This document shows positions 52,665 through 63,728 of a stretch of DNA of 64,000 bases, in pieces. The stretch is from Tachypleus tridentatus (Eukaryota > Arthropoda > Merostomata > Xiphosura > Limulidae). Position 1 is the stretch's first letter; every line of letters starts with the position of its first letter. The stretch lies in NCBI RefSeq assembly GCF_004210375.1, contig NC_134829.1, positions 32,461,394 to 32,525,393 of the forward strand, read 5' to 3'. A model generated the notes under the pieces. The model was given only the letters and a program-made list of their open reading frames with translations, ran no database searches and had not been told where the DNA came from. The position numbers were made by a program, and so were the translations under genes.

Positions 52665-53553
52665 CGAGGGCTGTTCAAAAAATACGCGGACTGACGTCAT
52701 AAAACAAAATGTACTTTATTTAGAAGTTACAGGTTTGGAACCCCTTCAAAGTACTCTCCTCCCCAACGCACACACTTATCCCAACGGTGTTTCCACTTGT
52801 TGAAACAGTCCTGGTACGCTTCTTTTGTAATGTCCTCCAGCTCCTTCGTCGCATTTGCCTTAATGTCGGGAATCGTCTCAAATCTTCTTCCTTTCAAGGG
52901 TCTTTTGAGTTTGGGGAACAAGAAAAAATCGCAAGGAGCAAGGTCAGGTGAGTAGGGGGGTGGGGAAGAACAGTGATCGAGTATTTGGCCAAAAACTCAC
53001 GAATTCTGAGGCACAAATTTCGCAGCAACGCGGTGCATCTTCAATTGTTTGGTCAAAATCTCGTAACAAGATCCAACTGATATCCCACACTCTTCAGCAA
53101 GCTCTCTGACAGTCAGACGTCGATTTGCCCGCACCAGGGTGTTGATTTTGTCGACGTGTGGGTCGTCAGTTAACGTGGAAGGACGTCCAGGACGCTTATC
53201 ATCTTCAATGGACTGTCGACCATCCTTAAAACGTTCATGCCACGCTTCATAGCAACATCGCCGTAAGCCGTGTTAAGCATGGCAAACGTTTCAGTCGTAG
53301 ATTTTCCAAGTTTAACACAAAATTTCACAGCAAGTCGTTGCTCCTTCAGGTCATTCATTCTGAAATCCGCCAAACGAAAAATCGCACTTCACTTAAAACC
53401 GCGTAGCTAATATACAAATGAAGATATCTGCAATCGGGAAATGGCGTCGTAATCAGCTGATCTGTGCGAACCTAGCGACACCAAGTGAATTCCCCTGGAA
53501 CCAACTGGAGCCGCGCAATTCAAACAGTCCGCGTATTTTTTGAACAGACCTCG
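52665..53553 (-). mobile_element. mariner deletion derivative with intact ends
   Basis: Near-perfect terminal inverted repeats of about 28 bp with one mismatch (starting cgaggtctgttcaaaaaata or cgagggctgttcaaaaaata), and TA duplications on both sides. The minus strand encodes the N-terminal helix-turn-helix region (MNDLKEQRLAVKFCVKLGKS, WHERFKDGRQSIEDDKRPGR, ANRRLTVRELAEECGISVGS) with a frameshift near 53250. It then jumps to the C-terminal part (PPPYSPDLAPCDFFLFPKLK, KWKHRWDKCVRWGGEYFEGV). About 400 bp with the first catalytic Asp region is missing, so it is non-autonomous. Confidence 0.92.
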
Positions 53554-53688
53554 TATGTCATAAAACCAGGAATATATAAGTGTAATAGGATAAAACTTTC
53601 ACAATAAACTAAAAACACACACATCCATATACGACAAAGAAATTAAAAAGCACAATAAAACAACAACAAAATAAATATAGTGAATAGC

Positions 53689-54283
53689 TTAGTATAACAT
53701 TATTTACTTGGATAGTGACACTTAATAGTATTTATTTATATACCTTAGTATAACACTATTTACTGGGATAGTGAAACTTAATAGTATTAATTTATATACC
53801 TTAGTATAACACTATTTACTGGGATAGTGACACTTAATAGTATTTATTTATATACCTTAGTATAACACTATTTACGTGGATAGTGAAACTTAATAGTATT
53901 TATTTATATACCTTAGTATAATATTATTTACTGGGATAGTGAAACTTAATAGTATTTATTTATATACCTTAGTATAACATTATTTACTGGGATAGTGAAA
54001 CTTAATAGTATTTATTTATATACCTTAGTATAACACTATTTACTTGGACAGTGAAACTTAATAGTATTTATTTATATACCTTAGTATAACACTATTTACT
54101 GGGATAGTGAAACTTAATAGTATTTATTTATATACCCTAGTATAACACTATTTACTTGGATAGTGAAACTTAATAGTATTTATTTATATACCTTAGTATA
54201 ACATTATTTACTTGGATAGTGAAACTTAATAGTATTTATTTATATACCTTAGTATAACACTATTTACTGGGATAGTGAAACGT
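53689..54283. repeat. Minisatellite, 56 bp unit, about 10.6 copies
   Basis: Unit ccttagtataacactattta, ctgggatagtgaaacttaat, agtatttatttatata. Very uniform, differing mainly at ctggg/cttgg. Confidence 0.96.
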
Positions 54284-55495
54284 AATGGTATTTTAAATAT
54301 CTCCTCAGTAAGTCGTCAGAACATTACAATACTATACAGTGTTTCATTTTATAACAATATCTATGTTAAAGACTGAGTCACAAGTTCTAGGAATGGCTGT
54401 GAATGTCGTAGCTAAAAGTATAAATTCCTCGTTTCTTTTGTTTTATATGATAACTCAAGAACCAAAACAAGGGTGCCAACCAACTTCACTGAGGTGACAT
54501 AGTCTCAAACAGAGTTTGTGTTTTTATAAGTCTTATTAAGTAGTAACATTTAAAAAACACACACATTATTTTAGTGTAAGCAATGTTATCATTACCTCTT
54601 AAAATTGTCTGTCTAACAGAAATTTGCTGTTCCTTCAAAAATCTTATGTATTGTGTGAAACAGGAATTACCAGCCAACAGTAAATAAACAATAAATATTA
54701 CACTTAGAAACTCATTGCATTTAGAACTTGGTTATAAATACAATCCTCCCATGTTTGTTTAAACAATACACTAGAAAACAAACAAACTACTAAAACAAAT
54801 TTTCAAACAGGGAAGTAAAAGTAGGGATGGCTGACATCAGTCTTACAAAATCAATGTAAACATGTAAATCAATGTAAAAATGTTGGCATTGTTTTTGAAG
54901 GACTGGTATTAGCCATCTCCACATTTACTTCTATTTCAAAAATTTTTTCTTTACTTGTGAAATAACATTTACTGCAAAAGTTTAGTGTACTACTATTTAG
55001 AAATCTATGGTCCAGTAAACACACCTTATATACTGAATTGTGAAAAGTCAATAATTTGTTATAAACCAAAAGGAAAAGTTTCTAATTTGACGAGTTTTTA
55101 ATAGTTGTATTTCAGATATTTAAGCCAAACACAAAACAAGATGAACTAAGATTTATTATTAGCTGCTTTAGTGTTATTACAGTGACATTCACTTGTTAAC
55201 TGTCAAGTATTTCAGCTGCTATAATACAACTCTAATGCTTCTTCATTTTGTAACTTTTTCGTGACGCCATTTTGGATCGAAAATGAAACAATTTGTAAGT
55301 AGGTCAAATGCATGCATGGTGCTGACATCTAGCGTTGAAGTTAGGTATCATTGAGAACGAATTAACTCCTCCGTGGCACTGTGTTACCGATCGGCTTGGG
55401 CGAGTTATCTCGTCTACGGCACTGAACAGGTTAAAGTAAATTTCGTAGCAAGTGAAATACAGCGATGAAGACTCAAAGGAAAGTTTTTGGAGGCC
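54284..55495. other. Intergenic segment without recognised feature
   Basis: AT-rich; short reading frames at 54486 and 54869 show no family motif. Confidence 0.45.
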
Positions 55496-55586
55496 TCCTG
55501 CACAGTGGCTCTGTGGTATGTCTGCTAGCTTACAACTTTAAAAATGGGGTTTCGATAATCGTTTGCTAATGCACACATGATAGCCA
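55496..55586 (+). mobile_element. SINE family B fragment
   Basis: cctgcacagtggctctgtgg, tatgtctgctagcttacaac, gggtttcgataatcg. 3' part eroded. Confidence 0.65.
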
Positions 55587-56272
55587 GAAATATTTCTTTA
55601 GACTACAATTATTTCTTCAATCTGTCAGTAAAAATCATCTTGAAATAATTATTGCTAAAACAATGGTGCTAGAAATTGGCTCATCTGTCGCTCCACCTGC
55701 CGAACCAAACAAAAAATTCTAGAAGTTCCGTTATTATTTGCATACATTAACCATTTTAAAGTTGAATACATATAATTTGAATAATTTATTTTTTACTTGC
55801 TTATAGAGCTCTAATACAACACAATCAGACAAAATATTTAAACAAACAAAACTTGTCTGCTTTGAACCTTTAGTTTGTTAACAAATAAAAAGCAATATTT
55901 CTTATTTAAAATTTTGTTTTTCCCCTTGTAAAATAATTTGTTTTCTTTTATTTTTGAATTTGTAAAACCTCCATATTGCTACAAAAGGGGTGCCAGATAT
56001 TAGCTCCTCTGTTGGAAAACAATGTAATTTTCTCATGTAGGAACCAATGCTCTGGATTTTACTGTCTCTGATGTCAAGTTCGTAGACCTTATAATAAGAC
56101 AGGTAGCAGAACTAGTTAAGGGTCTACAACTTACACTAATCAATAGCTACTGCTTTGTTCAGATTGTATTTAAAGAAGTCAGTATAACAGAAAATAGCAG
56201 CTATGATCATACAAAAGCATTCTTATGAACAGTACATAAAAGGCTGATAAGTGTTAAAAGTGTAAGACAGTG
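55587..56272. other. Intergenic segment without recognised feature
   Basis: AT-rich, nothing recognised. Confidence 0.45.
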
Positions 56273-56425
56273 TCGTGTTTTCTTATAGCAAAGCCACATG
56301 GGACTATTTGCTGAGTCTATTAACCCCACCTACTACGAACTGTAGAGCTAATTTTCTTCAAACGAATAGTGGGATTGATAGACATAGGTTGTAAGTTGAG
56401 CAACATAACCACCAGGCCATGTTAT
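56273..56425 (-). mobile_element. Chimeric SINE: family C tail joined to family A parts
   Basis: Begins as family C (cttatagcaaagccacatgg), then switches to family A sequence (acgaatagtgggattgatag) and a family A head complement (caccaggccatg). Could be a recombinant or two nested, deleted copies. Confidence 0.55.
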
Positions 56426-56788
56426 CAGGGTAAGAGAAGAATGGTGAAATTGAGGGTAAGATGTAAATATAAGTTTTAAAAATAAATCTGATTGGAAAGA
56501 TTTAAATCAAAGCATGTGGATAATTACTCGTGTGCGTTTCATTTAACGTGGCAAAGATCGTTGTTGCTTTTGTTTTGTCCACCGCTCTGTCCACCGTGAG
56601 AAATTGAGCCGTAAACTTAAACATTTCAAGGAACAACAACAACCAAAAAGAGCGAAATTAACAACGATATAAATTTGTTTGCATTTTATATTTATACTCA
56701 AACAAACGTTACACTGAAACATTACAAAACAAATCTAAATACACAGTGGAAATTAGTCAAAGAGAGACGCGATATACATATATATATA

Positions 56789-57007
56789 TATTGCTGGCCA
56801 AAATCTTAAGGCCAATGAACATAAAGAAAAAATATGCATTTGCGTTCTTAGACTAAACCACTTATTTGAATAGAACTTCGAAAAATGAAAATAAGAAAAG
56901 GAAAAATAAAAATAAAAACCTTTTTTAGCATTTAATAAGGAAAGTGTGAACACTATGAAATTAGCCTACATACATGTTCATTGGCCTTAAGATTTTGGCT
57001 AACAGTG
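56789..57007. mobile_element. Tc1/mariner-type MITE, 219 bp
   Basis: Inverted ends of about 33 bp: tattgctggccaaaatctta then aggccaatgaacat on the left, and on the right the complement of cactgttagccaaaatctta then aggccaatgaacat. TA flanks at both ends. The interior is A-rich without coding capacity. Confidence 0.85.
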
Positions 57008-57760
57008 TATACTTATTTTTTGTTATAAACAAAAGTAAGCTCAAAGAAAAATTAAAAAAAACTTTGCATCAGTCGAAAGTATTCTCAGGTTAAAGGCTAT
57101 AATATTGGATATAAAATGTACCCTCGGTTTTTGAGGTGACTGGGAAGTAGGACCCATATTGCGGTGGAGATACACTATCAGTTTTAACCTCCATTCACTA
57201 GTCTCACATTAAGAATAAAATAATCAAAAAAAGAAATTTAAAATGCGAGGTGTGGGTGTTCAAGTACACAACGTCTCACATTTATATCACCCTTCACTGC
57301 CTTCAGACAGTTGTGGGAAGGTGACTGACTGCTCTTCAAAGTAAAGAATGAGAAGAAAAAAGTATCGATATTAAAAAATAAATAAATAATAAAGACATGA
57401 AAATAAGGTACTACAATATTCGAGGAAAGTAAGTTAAAAAAACGTACTTTCTGAAGTTGCATTCCAGCCCCTATTATGATGATAAGACACTAATTAGTAG
57501 CCCAGTAGACAAATTATACTAGTACAAAGATTCAGATCTAATTATCTAAACTAACAAGTGTAACTCCCAACCGCCACCCATTGCGTTCATTGTAACTGCC
57601 AATTTTCAGACTCTAAACACGCCTTTAGATTTGATAAGGTGTTCATCCGCATAAAGTAGTGCCAATTTGTTTAAATTACCTTATTAATAACTAAAAAATA
57701 GTTATCAGAAAATTTCAGTAAAATTTATTTAATTTTTACTTCTTTATATTTACTTAATAC
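57008..57760. other. Intergenic segment without recognised feature
   Basis: Nothing recognised; a 74-codon minus frame at 57238 has no family motif. Confidence 0.45.
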
Positions 57761-57769
57761 ATTCGTATA

Positions 57770-58990
57770 CTTATCACAGAATATTTCAATAATTTTATTT
57801 AGATTTTCTTTATTGAATCAATTAAATATAAATTTTTATATCAATATTTCAACATTAGTAATGAAATATTGTAAGTTATTAAAATTTTAGAGAATCTGGA
57901 TAATTGTGAAGTTTATAAGTATTATAACATAAGAGTATGGTTCATTAATATTAACAGAGGGTTTAGATTGATATTATTATCAATTATTTTAATTTAAAGA
58001 TCTGAATGATGTGATTCTACATTAGATATTAAAGTAGTTTCAGTTTCTAATTCTACTGGATAAATAGTGTTATTAACATTATTTATTTCAGGAATATTTA
58101 AAGTTATTAAATTATCTATATATCTTCAAGTTAAAGCAAGTATATCTGGGTTTATGTAATTTTCAATAAAACTATTCTCATAAAAATAAAGATATAAATT
58201 TACAAAGCAAGTAGAATAGTTGTTATATATATATGTGTGTAAAAACGGCTCGTTTGGGCTGAGAAAATATTTAAGTAGAAGAGTGAACAATGTTTCGACC
58301 TTTTTCCGTTGTTCGCTCCTCTACGTAAAATATTTTCCCAACCCAAAAGAGCCGTTTTTACACATATATTTCTCTACAAGTGGGTTTTCTCGACATCACT
58401 GAGAATAGTTGTTAACTCCCATTGGAACTCCTATTATTTGTTTAAAGATTTGGTTATTGAAAAATATATAATTATTATCAATGCAGAAATTTAATATATC
58501 TTTTATGTTTTATATCACAATTTCTTAGATATTCTAATATGGTTTGATTATTTTTTATTATCCAAAATGCATGTTTAGGTAATATTAGGTAATTTATTTA
58601 ATAACGTGGCAGGTTATTAATAATTGTTCTTATTGAACTAGAAATCTAAATTATTCAGAGATTTATAAAGTTTAGGAATATCATATAGAAAAGGTAAATT
58701 TACAAAGAATTTAATTTAGGATAAAGTTTTTCATAAGCTTTAATGAAACTATTAATTGTTAGTAAATTTAAGTGTTTGTGTACTATTGATTTATTTTATC
58801 ATAATTAATATGTAGAACCAAAATTACAGTTAATTTTATCAATGGGAATTATAATTATAACATATTTTTTCTTGTAATTCTTGAATTTTATATTTTAACT
58901 GATGACATGAAAAATCTATGTGGCATTCCTTTAATTTTATACGGGATAATTTAAATTTTAGTTTTTTAAGTAGATTAAACTTCCATTCCA
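57770..58990 (-). pseudogene. Old reverse-transcriptase remnant, interrupted by a later insertion
   Basis: Minus-strand pieces in order: VNLPFLYDIPKLYKSLNNLD, FKQIIGVPMGVNN, then (after the insertion at 58226-58401) YLYFYENSFIENYINPDILA, RYIDNLITLNIPEINN, IYPVELETETTLISNVESHH. They match an RT class with PFLYG-x-PK-x-HK, G-x-PMG-x-N, RYIDDL and IYP-x-EL blocks, seen in some Penelope-like or related retroelements. YIDD is YIDN, and several stops are present (one TGA where Trp is expected). Very AT-rich and old. Confidence 0.65.
58226..58401. mobile_element. Short inverted-repeat PLE-LTR-like insertion with 13 bp duplication
   Basis: 176 bp insertion flanked by perfect agaatagttgtta at 58213-58225 and 58402-58414. 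Its arms gtaaaaacggctcgtttggg ... aagagtgaac and gttcgctcctctacg ... gagccgtttttac pair with each other, with tgtttcgaccttt at the loop. The segment acttgtagagaaatatat (complement) is shared with the start of the PLE at 42716. Confidence 0.85.
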
Positions 58991-59315
58991 AAAACCATCT
59001 CGGTGAATAAGATGTAATGTAGTTAAGTTTAAAATATATTCGTCAATATTGTTTTTAGAATATTTTACTTATTACATTTTGCGGCTATTCTGTATTTAGA
59101 TGCTTTTTAAAAGTATTTCACATGATAGTTTATCATTTATAATTTCCAAGTGAGAATGATGAAGAAGTTAAGACCGTTAGACGGTGTATCCCCACCACAG
59201 TGTGTGTCCTATTTTCACTCACCTCCAAAACCTAGGATACCTTATATCCCACATTATAGCCCGTATCCTGCGGATGCGTTTGATTGATGCAGCGTTTTTT
59301 ATTTTTGTTTGGGCT

Positions 59316-59562
59316 TGTTTTTATTTATAATAAATTATTATTAGTCAGGATTAGCTGTTTTTTATTTATAATAAATTATCATTAGTCAGGATTTGCTGTT
59401 TTTATTTATAATAAATTTTCATTAGTCAGGATTTGCTGTTTTTATTTATAATAAATTATCATTAGTCAGGATTAGCTGTTTGTATTTATAATAAATTATC
59501 ATTAGTCAGGATTAGCTGTTTTTATTTATAACAAATTATCATTAGTCAGGATTAGCTGTATT
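59316..59562. repeat. Minisatellite, 40 bp unit, 6 copies
   Basis: Unit tttttatttataataaatta plus tcattagtcaggattagctg. Well conserved. Confidence 0.95.
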
Positions 59563-60680
59563 TAACTCAGTCCTTCCTTTTCATCTTATTTTACTTGATT
59601 GTTCTGTATTAATATTCTATATGTCCCTAATTTTTATATAAACAATAACTGCACTGTTTTATATAAACTCAACTTTAAACAGGTAACTGATATTTCTAGG
59701 AATCCGATTTCACTTTAAATATGGCTAGTATATATCTTTTACTTCTACGAAAATACATTTTTGAAGAGTCACGTTAGCTCCTACGTTCTTACCATCTGTT
59801 ATGTTGATGACTTAGCTTCAGAATCTATACTTTAGTTACTTTAAGATCTATCCCACATAACTGTCATTAGAATAAAGTAAAAATACTAATTATAGTGCAC
59901 ATTATTTACCTATAGATATTGTTTTCTTTATATAAGGTAGAATGCAATTAGCAATTTTTTAATAAATAAGATAATTTAATGTTAATATTCCTGGTTTACT
60001 TTTCCCAGATAGAGTGTTTCCTTATAGACTGTCGAAAGGAATAGTCATAGTCCGATTAAAATTTAAATGTAAAAGAATATTTTTTATAAATATAGTTCAT
60101 TTTTAGCTGATAGTCACGTTTTGTGGTTATACAACCAGGAAAATTATTTATTTATTTCAAATGTTTTGTAACAAACATTTCAATCAATTTAATAATAAAT
60201 CCTCCATGGATGTCATGGTAACGCCATTTTTAATATGATCCTCATAAGAACACTAGAATTTCGAGGTCATTTAGATAATATAAATACTAGCTTAGAATAT
60301 AATTCAACGGGTTTATTTGTAATTCTCAGTATACGAGGTCTGGATAGGTCAACTTTAAACAGTTTGTCTCAGTTATTCCGTTTTACACTTGAATAATATA
60401 GTCAAAGGTAGATAAGTGTTCAATCATTACTAAACTGCCTAGGTAAAAGCTGTATAATTCTTGTTATCCTGCAGTAATAATTTACGTGTGAAGGTTTCAT
60501 GTTTTATAAGGTAGAAGTTAAAGGTAATTTTACTAAAGAACACGCTATGACCTTAAGCCTAACATCTACAACTATCCCCAGATATTGACTGGTAGTAAAT
60601 TTGGGGACATTTGAAGTCATAGCACCCAAAATCCGCCTTTGTTTAATATACGATTTTAAATCATGTCTAATAGTCGGTGT
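59563..60680. other. Intergenic segment without recognised feature
   Basis: AT-rich, nothing recognised on either strand. Confidence 0.45.
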
Positions 60681-60748
60681 TTTGTTGGTGTTTTGAAGTA
60701 ATCACAAAGCTACACAATGAGCTATCTGCGCTCTGCCCACAACAAGCT
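60681..60748 (-). mobile_element. SINE family B fragment (antisense)
   Basis: aatcacaaagctacacaatg, agctatctgcgctctgccca only. A matching head piece (cagacataccgctgtgccac) lies at 60967-60990, suggesting one copy split by about 220 bp of other DNA. Confidence 0.6.
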
Positions 60749-61289
60749 TTTTAAAATAATATAAATTTATACAAAAGTAAATAAACAATGCAATGCTCTC
60801 GTGTCTTTCCTCTTGTTACTTTCTTTCCGATATCCCCCATTATACGTTCTTCACTTACTACATAGCGAATCATCTTATACGACCGTGATTAAAACTGACA
60901 GTGGTATCTGTTAACCTTTTGTCTCGGTTCAACTTAAGTCTTGCATTCCTCTTAAGTAAAGTTTCTATCAGACATACCGCTGTGCCACCGGGTATATCCT
61001 CAACGGAAATGTTACTGCAGACATTTTCATATAGAAAATGTACTTCTTTTTTTAACTCCATGTTACTGGCGCTAGAGTCAATTTATTTGATATGATAAAT
61101 TTTATATAAATTTGTTTTCGCAAAAGTTTTAACTCTGAATTTTACGTGAGGGTTAGTTTGAGAATATTTTGAAATTTACTTATAAGAATATTGTTTTGCT
61201 TTGATTTTTTTATTCATTGTTAAAAAGTGATAAATTTAGTGATAAAGATAGTTTAGTTTATACGTATTTATTTATTTTTAATTTCCTAC

Positions 61290-61410
61290 TATGTTTGTTT
61301 GTTTGTAGTTAGGTACAAAACTATACAATGGGATATCTGTACTATGCCTACCATTGGTATCGAAACGTGGTTTCTAGTGTTGTAAGTCTGCAGACATGAC
61401 ACTATGATAG
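61290..61410 (-). mobile_element. SINE family B (antisense)
   Basis: tgtttgtttgtagttaggta, gggatatctgtactatgcct, ggtatcgaaacgtggtttct, gttgtaagtctgcagacatg. Diverged. Confidence 0.7.
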
Positions 61411-61699
61411 TGTACAGCTTTCCGTAATTTATCTGTTCGTAATAACAATAATGATAACATAATTATAAAAAATAGGTAAAAATAAGTGGTCAGTTAACTA
61501 TAAATAATGTATTGTTGAATATTAAAGATTTTAATTAAGTTAGATGAATAATTAAAGATAACGACATAAAACTCAAAATATAAATTTAATATTTAACTAA
61601 CAGAAAAAAATCAAACGTTGTTGATAGCAAGTGTTAACGGTGTTAAAAGTGGCAATCCAAGTAAGTTTATTTGTGTCCCCTTATCAGCTTTAGACAACC

Positions 61700-61900
61700 A
61701 TGTTTGATAGAAGGTTCAGATTGGTTAAAGTTCTTAGCAACACGAAAAGCTTTTTTTAGTGTTAGCAAGTATTTATTGTTTGGGTTTGTCTAATATATTT
61801 ATGGTTGCACTTCTTACACTGTGTAATATATAAGATTTTCATATAGTGGTGAACTTTACAAGTGACTTGATCTATGTTTTGTAAGTTATATGAAAGGTTA
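61700..61900 (-). pseudogene. Possible GIY-YIG remnant of another retroelement
   Basis: The minus strand reads NLIYYTQCKKCNHKYIRQTQ, resembling the YxIxCxxCxxxYIGxTxR start of retroelement GIY-YIG nucleases. Stops follow. Short; recognition is tentative. Confidence 0.4.
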
Positions 61901-62918
61901 GAGTGTATTTAGTATATTGTTTTCTTTTATTTGCAGTTAAAATGGTTAAATTTGAATTACAGAACCAATATTATTGCCATCTATTAAATAATTAAGATAA
62001 GTATTTAATTTCTAATTTATCATTTTGTATTTTCATAAACATTATTTTGACTGCGTTATTTGTAATGTTCTGCTATTTCATTTCCCGCGTAAACAATATG
62101 CCGCAGCAGATTAGCACAGACGATTTCTTTAAACTGTCAGAGTTGGTTAATGGGTTTTGACACCATACGAAAAGTGAATTTTTGTGCTATTATTCAGAAT
62201 TGTTCCTAAACTGATATAATTTTAAACACAATCAACATAAATGTGAGCCAACAATTGAAATAAAACTAAATACAAATAGGATATCTCATTCAAACAGAAG
62301 CGAATAAATGTTATAGACGTTTCTCTTGATGATAATCAAGTAGTCTAAATACTATTTAGTTTCATTTCTAGACATGTAAAAACACTTTTGTATTATTTAT
62401 TTATTTTCTAAATCTAGGTGGCTACTTCTACTTCGAATACAGTGGAAATATGATAAAATAAATTTATGACATTCAAAAATCATAAAAGTTTTCTGATCCG
62501 TAACGAAACTGAATGAAGTAGTCCTGTTTCATTTCAAAATGATAATTAAAATTACAAAGTTGGATTGTAATGGCTTGTTATTCTAAATACACTCGAAGTT
62601 AAAAAAACACAACCCTACACGTTTGTGTAAACACTCTAGTTACAGCTGAAGAAAACTTGTTTGGTTAAAAACAATAAGCAATTTGTATGCAATTCTTGTA
62701 TAATAAGATCCATAGTCATTCAAACGAATCGTGGTGGCGTTCTTTGCTGTGGAAGTAGTCTTGCGTCAACTGTTCGAAAGCCTGTAATAAAGTAAGCACT
62801 TAATACAACAAGACACACTTGTTATATTATACGACCTTTAGCCTCGTTTCTATATCATTGTTTAATTATTTTCACCCTTGATACACATGAAAATACATAA
62901 ATAGGGTCCCACTTCAAC
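61901..62918. other. Intergenic segment without recognised feature
   Basis: AT-rich, nothing recognised. Confidence 0.4.
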
Positions 62919-63670
62919 GTCTAAAGGATACTGTTCCACGCTGATTGGTTGTCCCAGTGTTGGGGGAAGGAGAAGAGGGTGTTGATGTAACCAGAGATGA
63001 CAAGGTTATAGTTCTAAAAGTTATCACGTTAGGGTTATCACGCTAGATTGCCATTGGAGGCGGCCATGATGAATGGATACGTCACAAATTATAACGTATT
63101 TTCAGACCGTTATGATGGGCGACTTTGATTCGTACAATATACATCTCAGCAAGAATATATTTAACTAATTAAATCGCCATAAAAAAGGATATTTAACACT
63201 AATTCATTTATAATCAGTTAATCAAATAATTTATAATTAATCGTCCTATGTAAGGTGATTATCACTAATTAATTAACTAATTTATAATTAGTTAAACAAA
63301 ACACTTCTATTCAAAACGTCCTTAAAAGGACACTGATTAATTAGATAATCCTGAAAAGGCCAGTAAACACTAATTCAGTAGTTAATTAATAATTAAATCA
63401 TCTTACCTTAAATTAGACAACATGTTTCTAGTTCGTGATAAAATAATTTATACATGTTGCAGTCCTTTATAAGTAAGTTGTCCCCTCTGGTAACGGTTTT
63501 TTGAATTATGTTACCATGGCCGCCTGTCATTGCAACCTAACAACGTGTCCACAATGACACACTCTCTGGCGGCAAAACCATAAACTATGATCTCGTCATC
63601 TTTTATGACATGACCTCCCTCTCCCTCTCTCAAAGGCAGCCAATCAGTGTGAAACGGCGTTCTTTAGATG
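62919..63670. repeat. Large imperfect inverted repeat, arms about 200 bp
   Basis: The left arm (62919-63120) matches the complement of the right arm (63481-63670) at spaced blocks. Examples are ctaaaggatactgttccacg with ctaaagaacgccgtttcaca, ctgattggttg with ctgattggctg, ggcggccatgatg with ggcggccatggta, and accgttatgatggg with accgttaccagagg. The 360 bp spacer is AT-rich with repeated aattaactaat motifs. Confidence 0.7.
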
Positions 63671-63728
63671 ATGGTGTGGGTGGGGCTCTTGCTATTTGCA
63701 TAAAATTTAAGGATTTACTTCTTTACTA

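Noticed and set aside
57770-59120. Nuclear copy of mitochondrial DNA, because of very high A+T and a TGA at a Trp site
   Set aside because: Translated motifs fit a retroelement RT, not a mitochondrial protein.
60870-61061. 63-codon minus-strand frame MELKKEVHFLYENVC...
   Set aside because: Overlaps a family B SINE head remnant (60967-60990) and matches no family.
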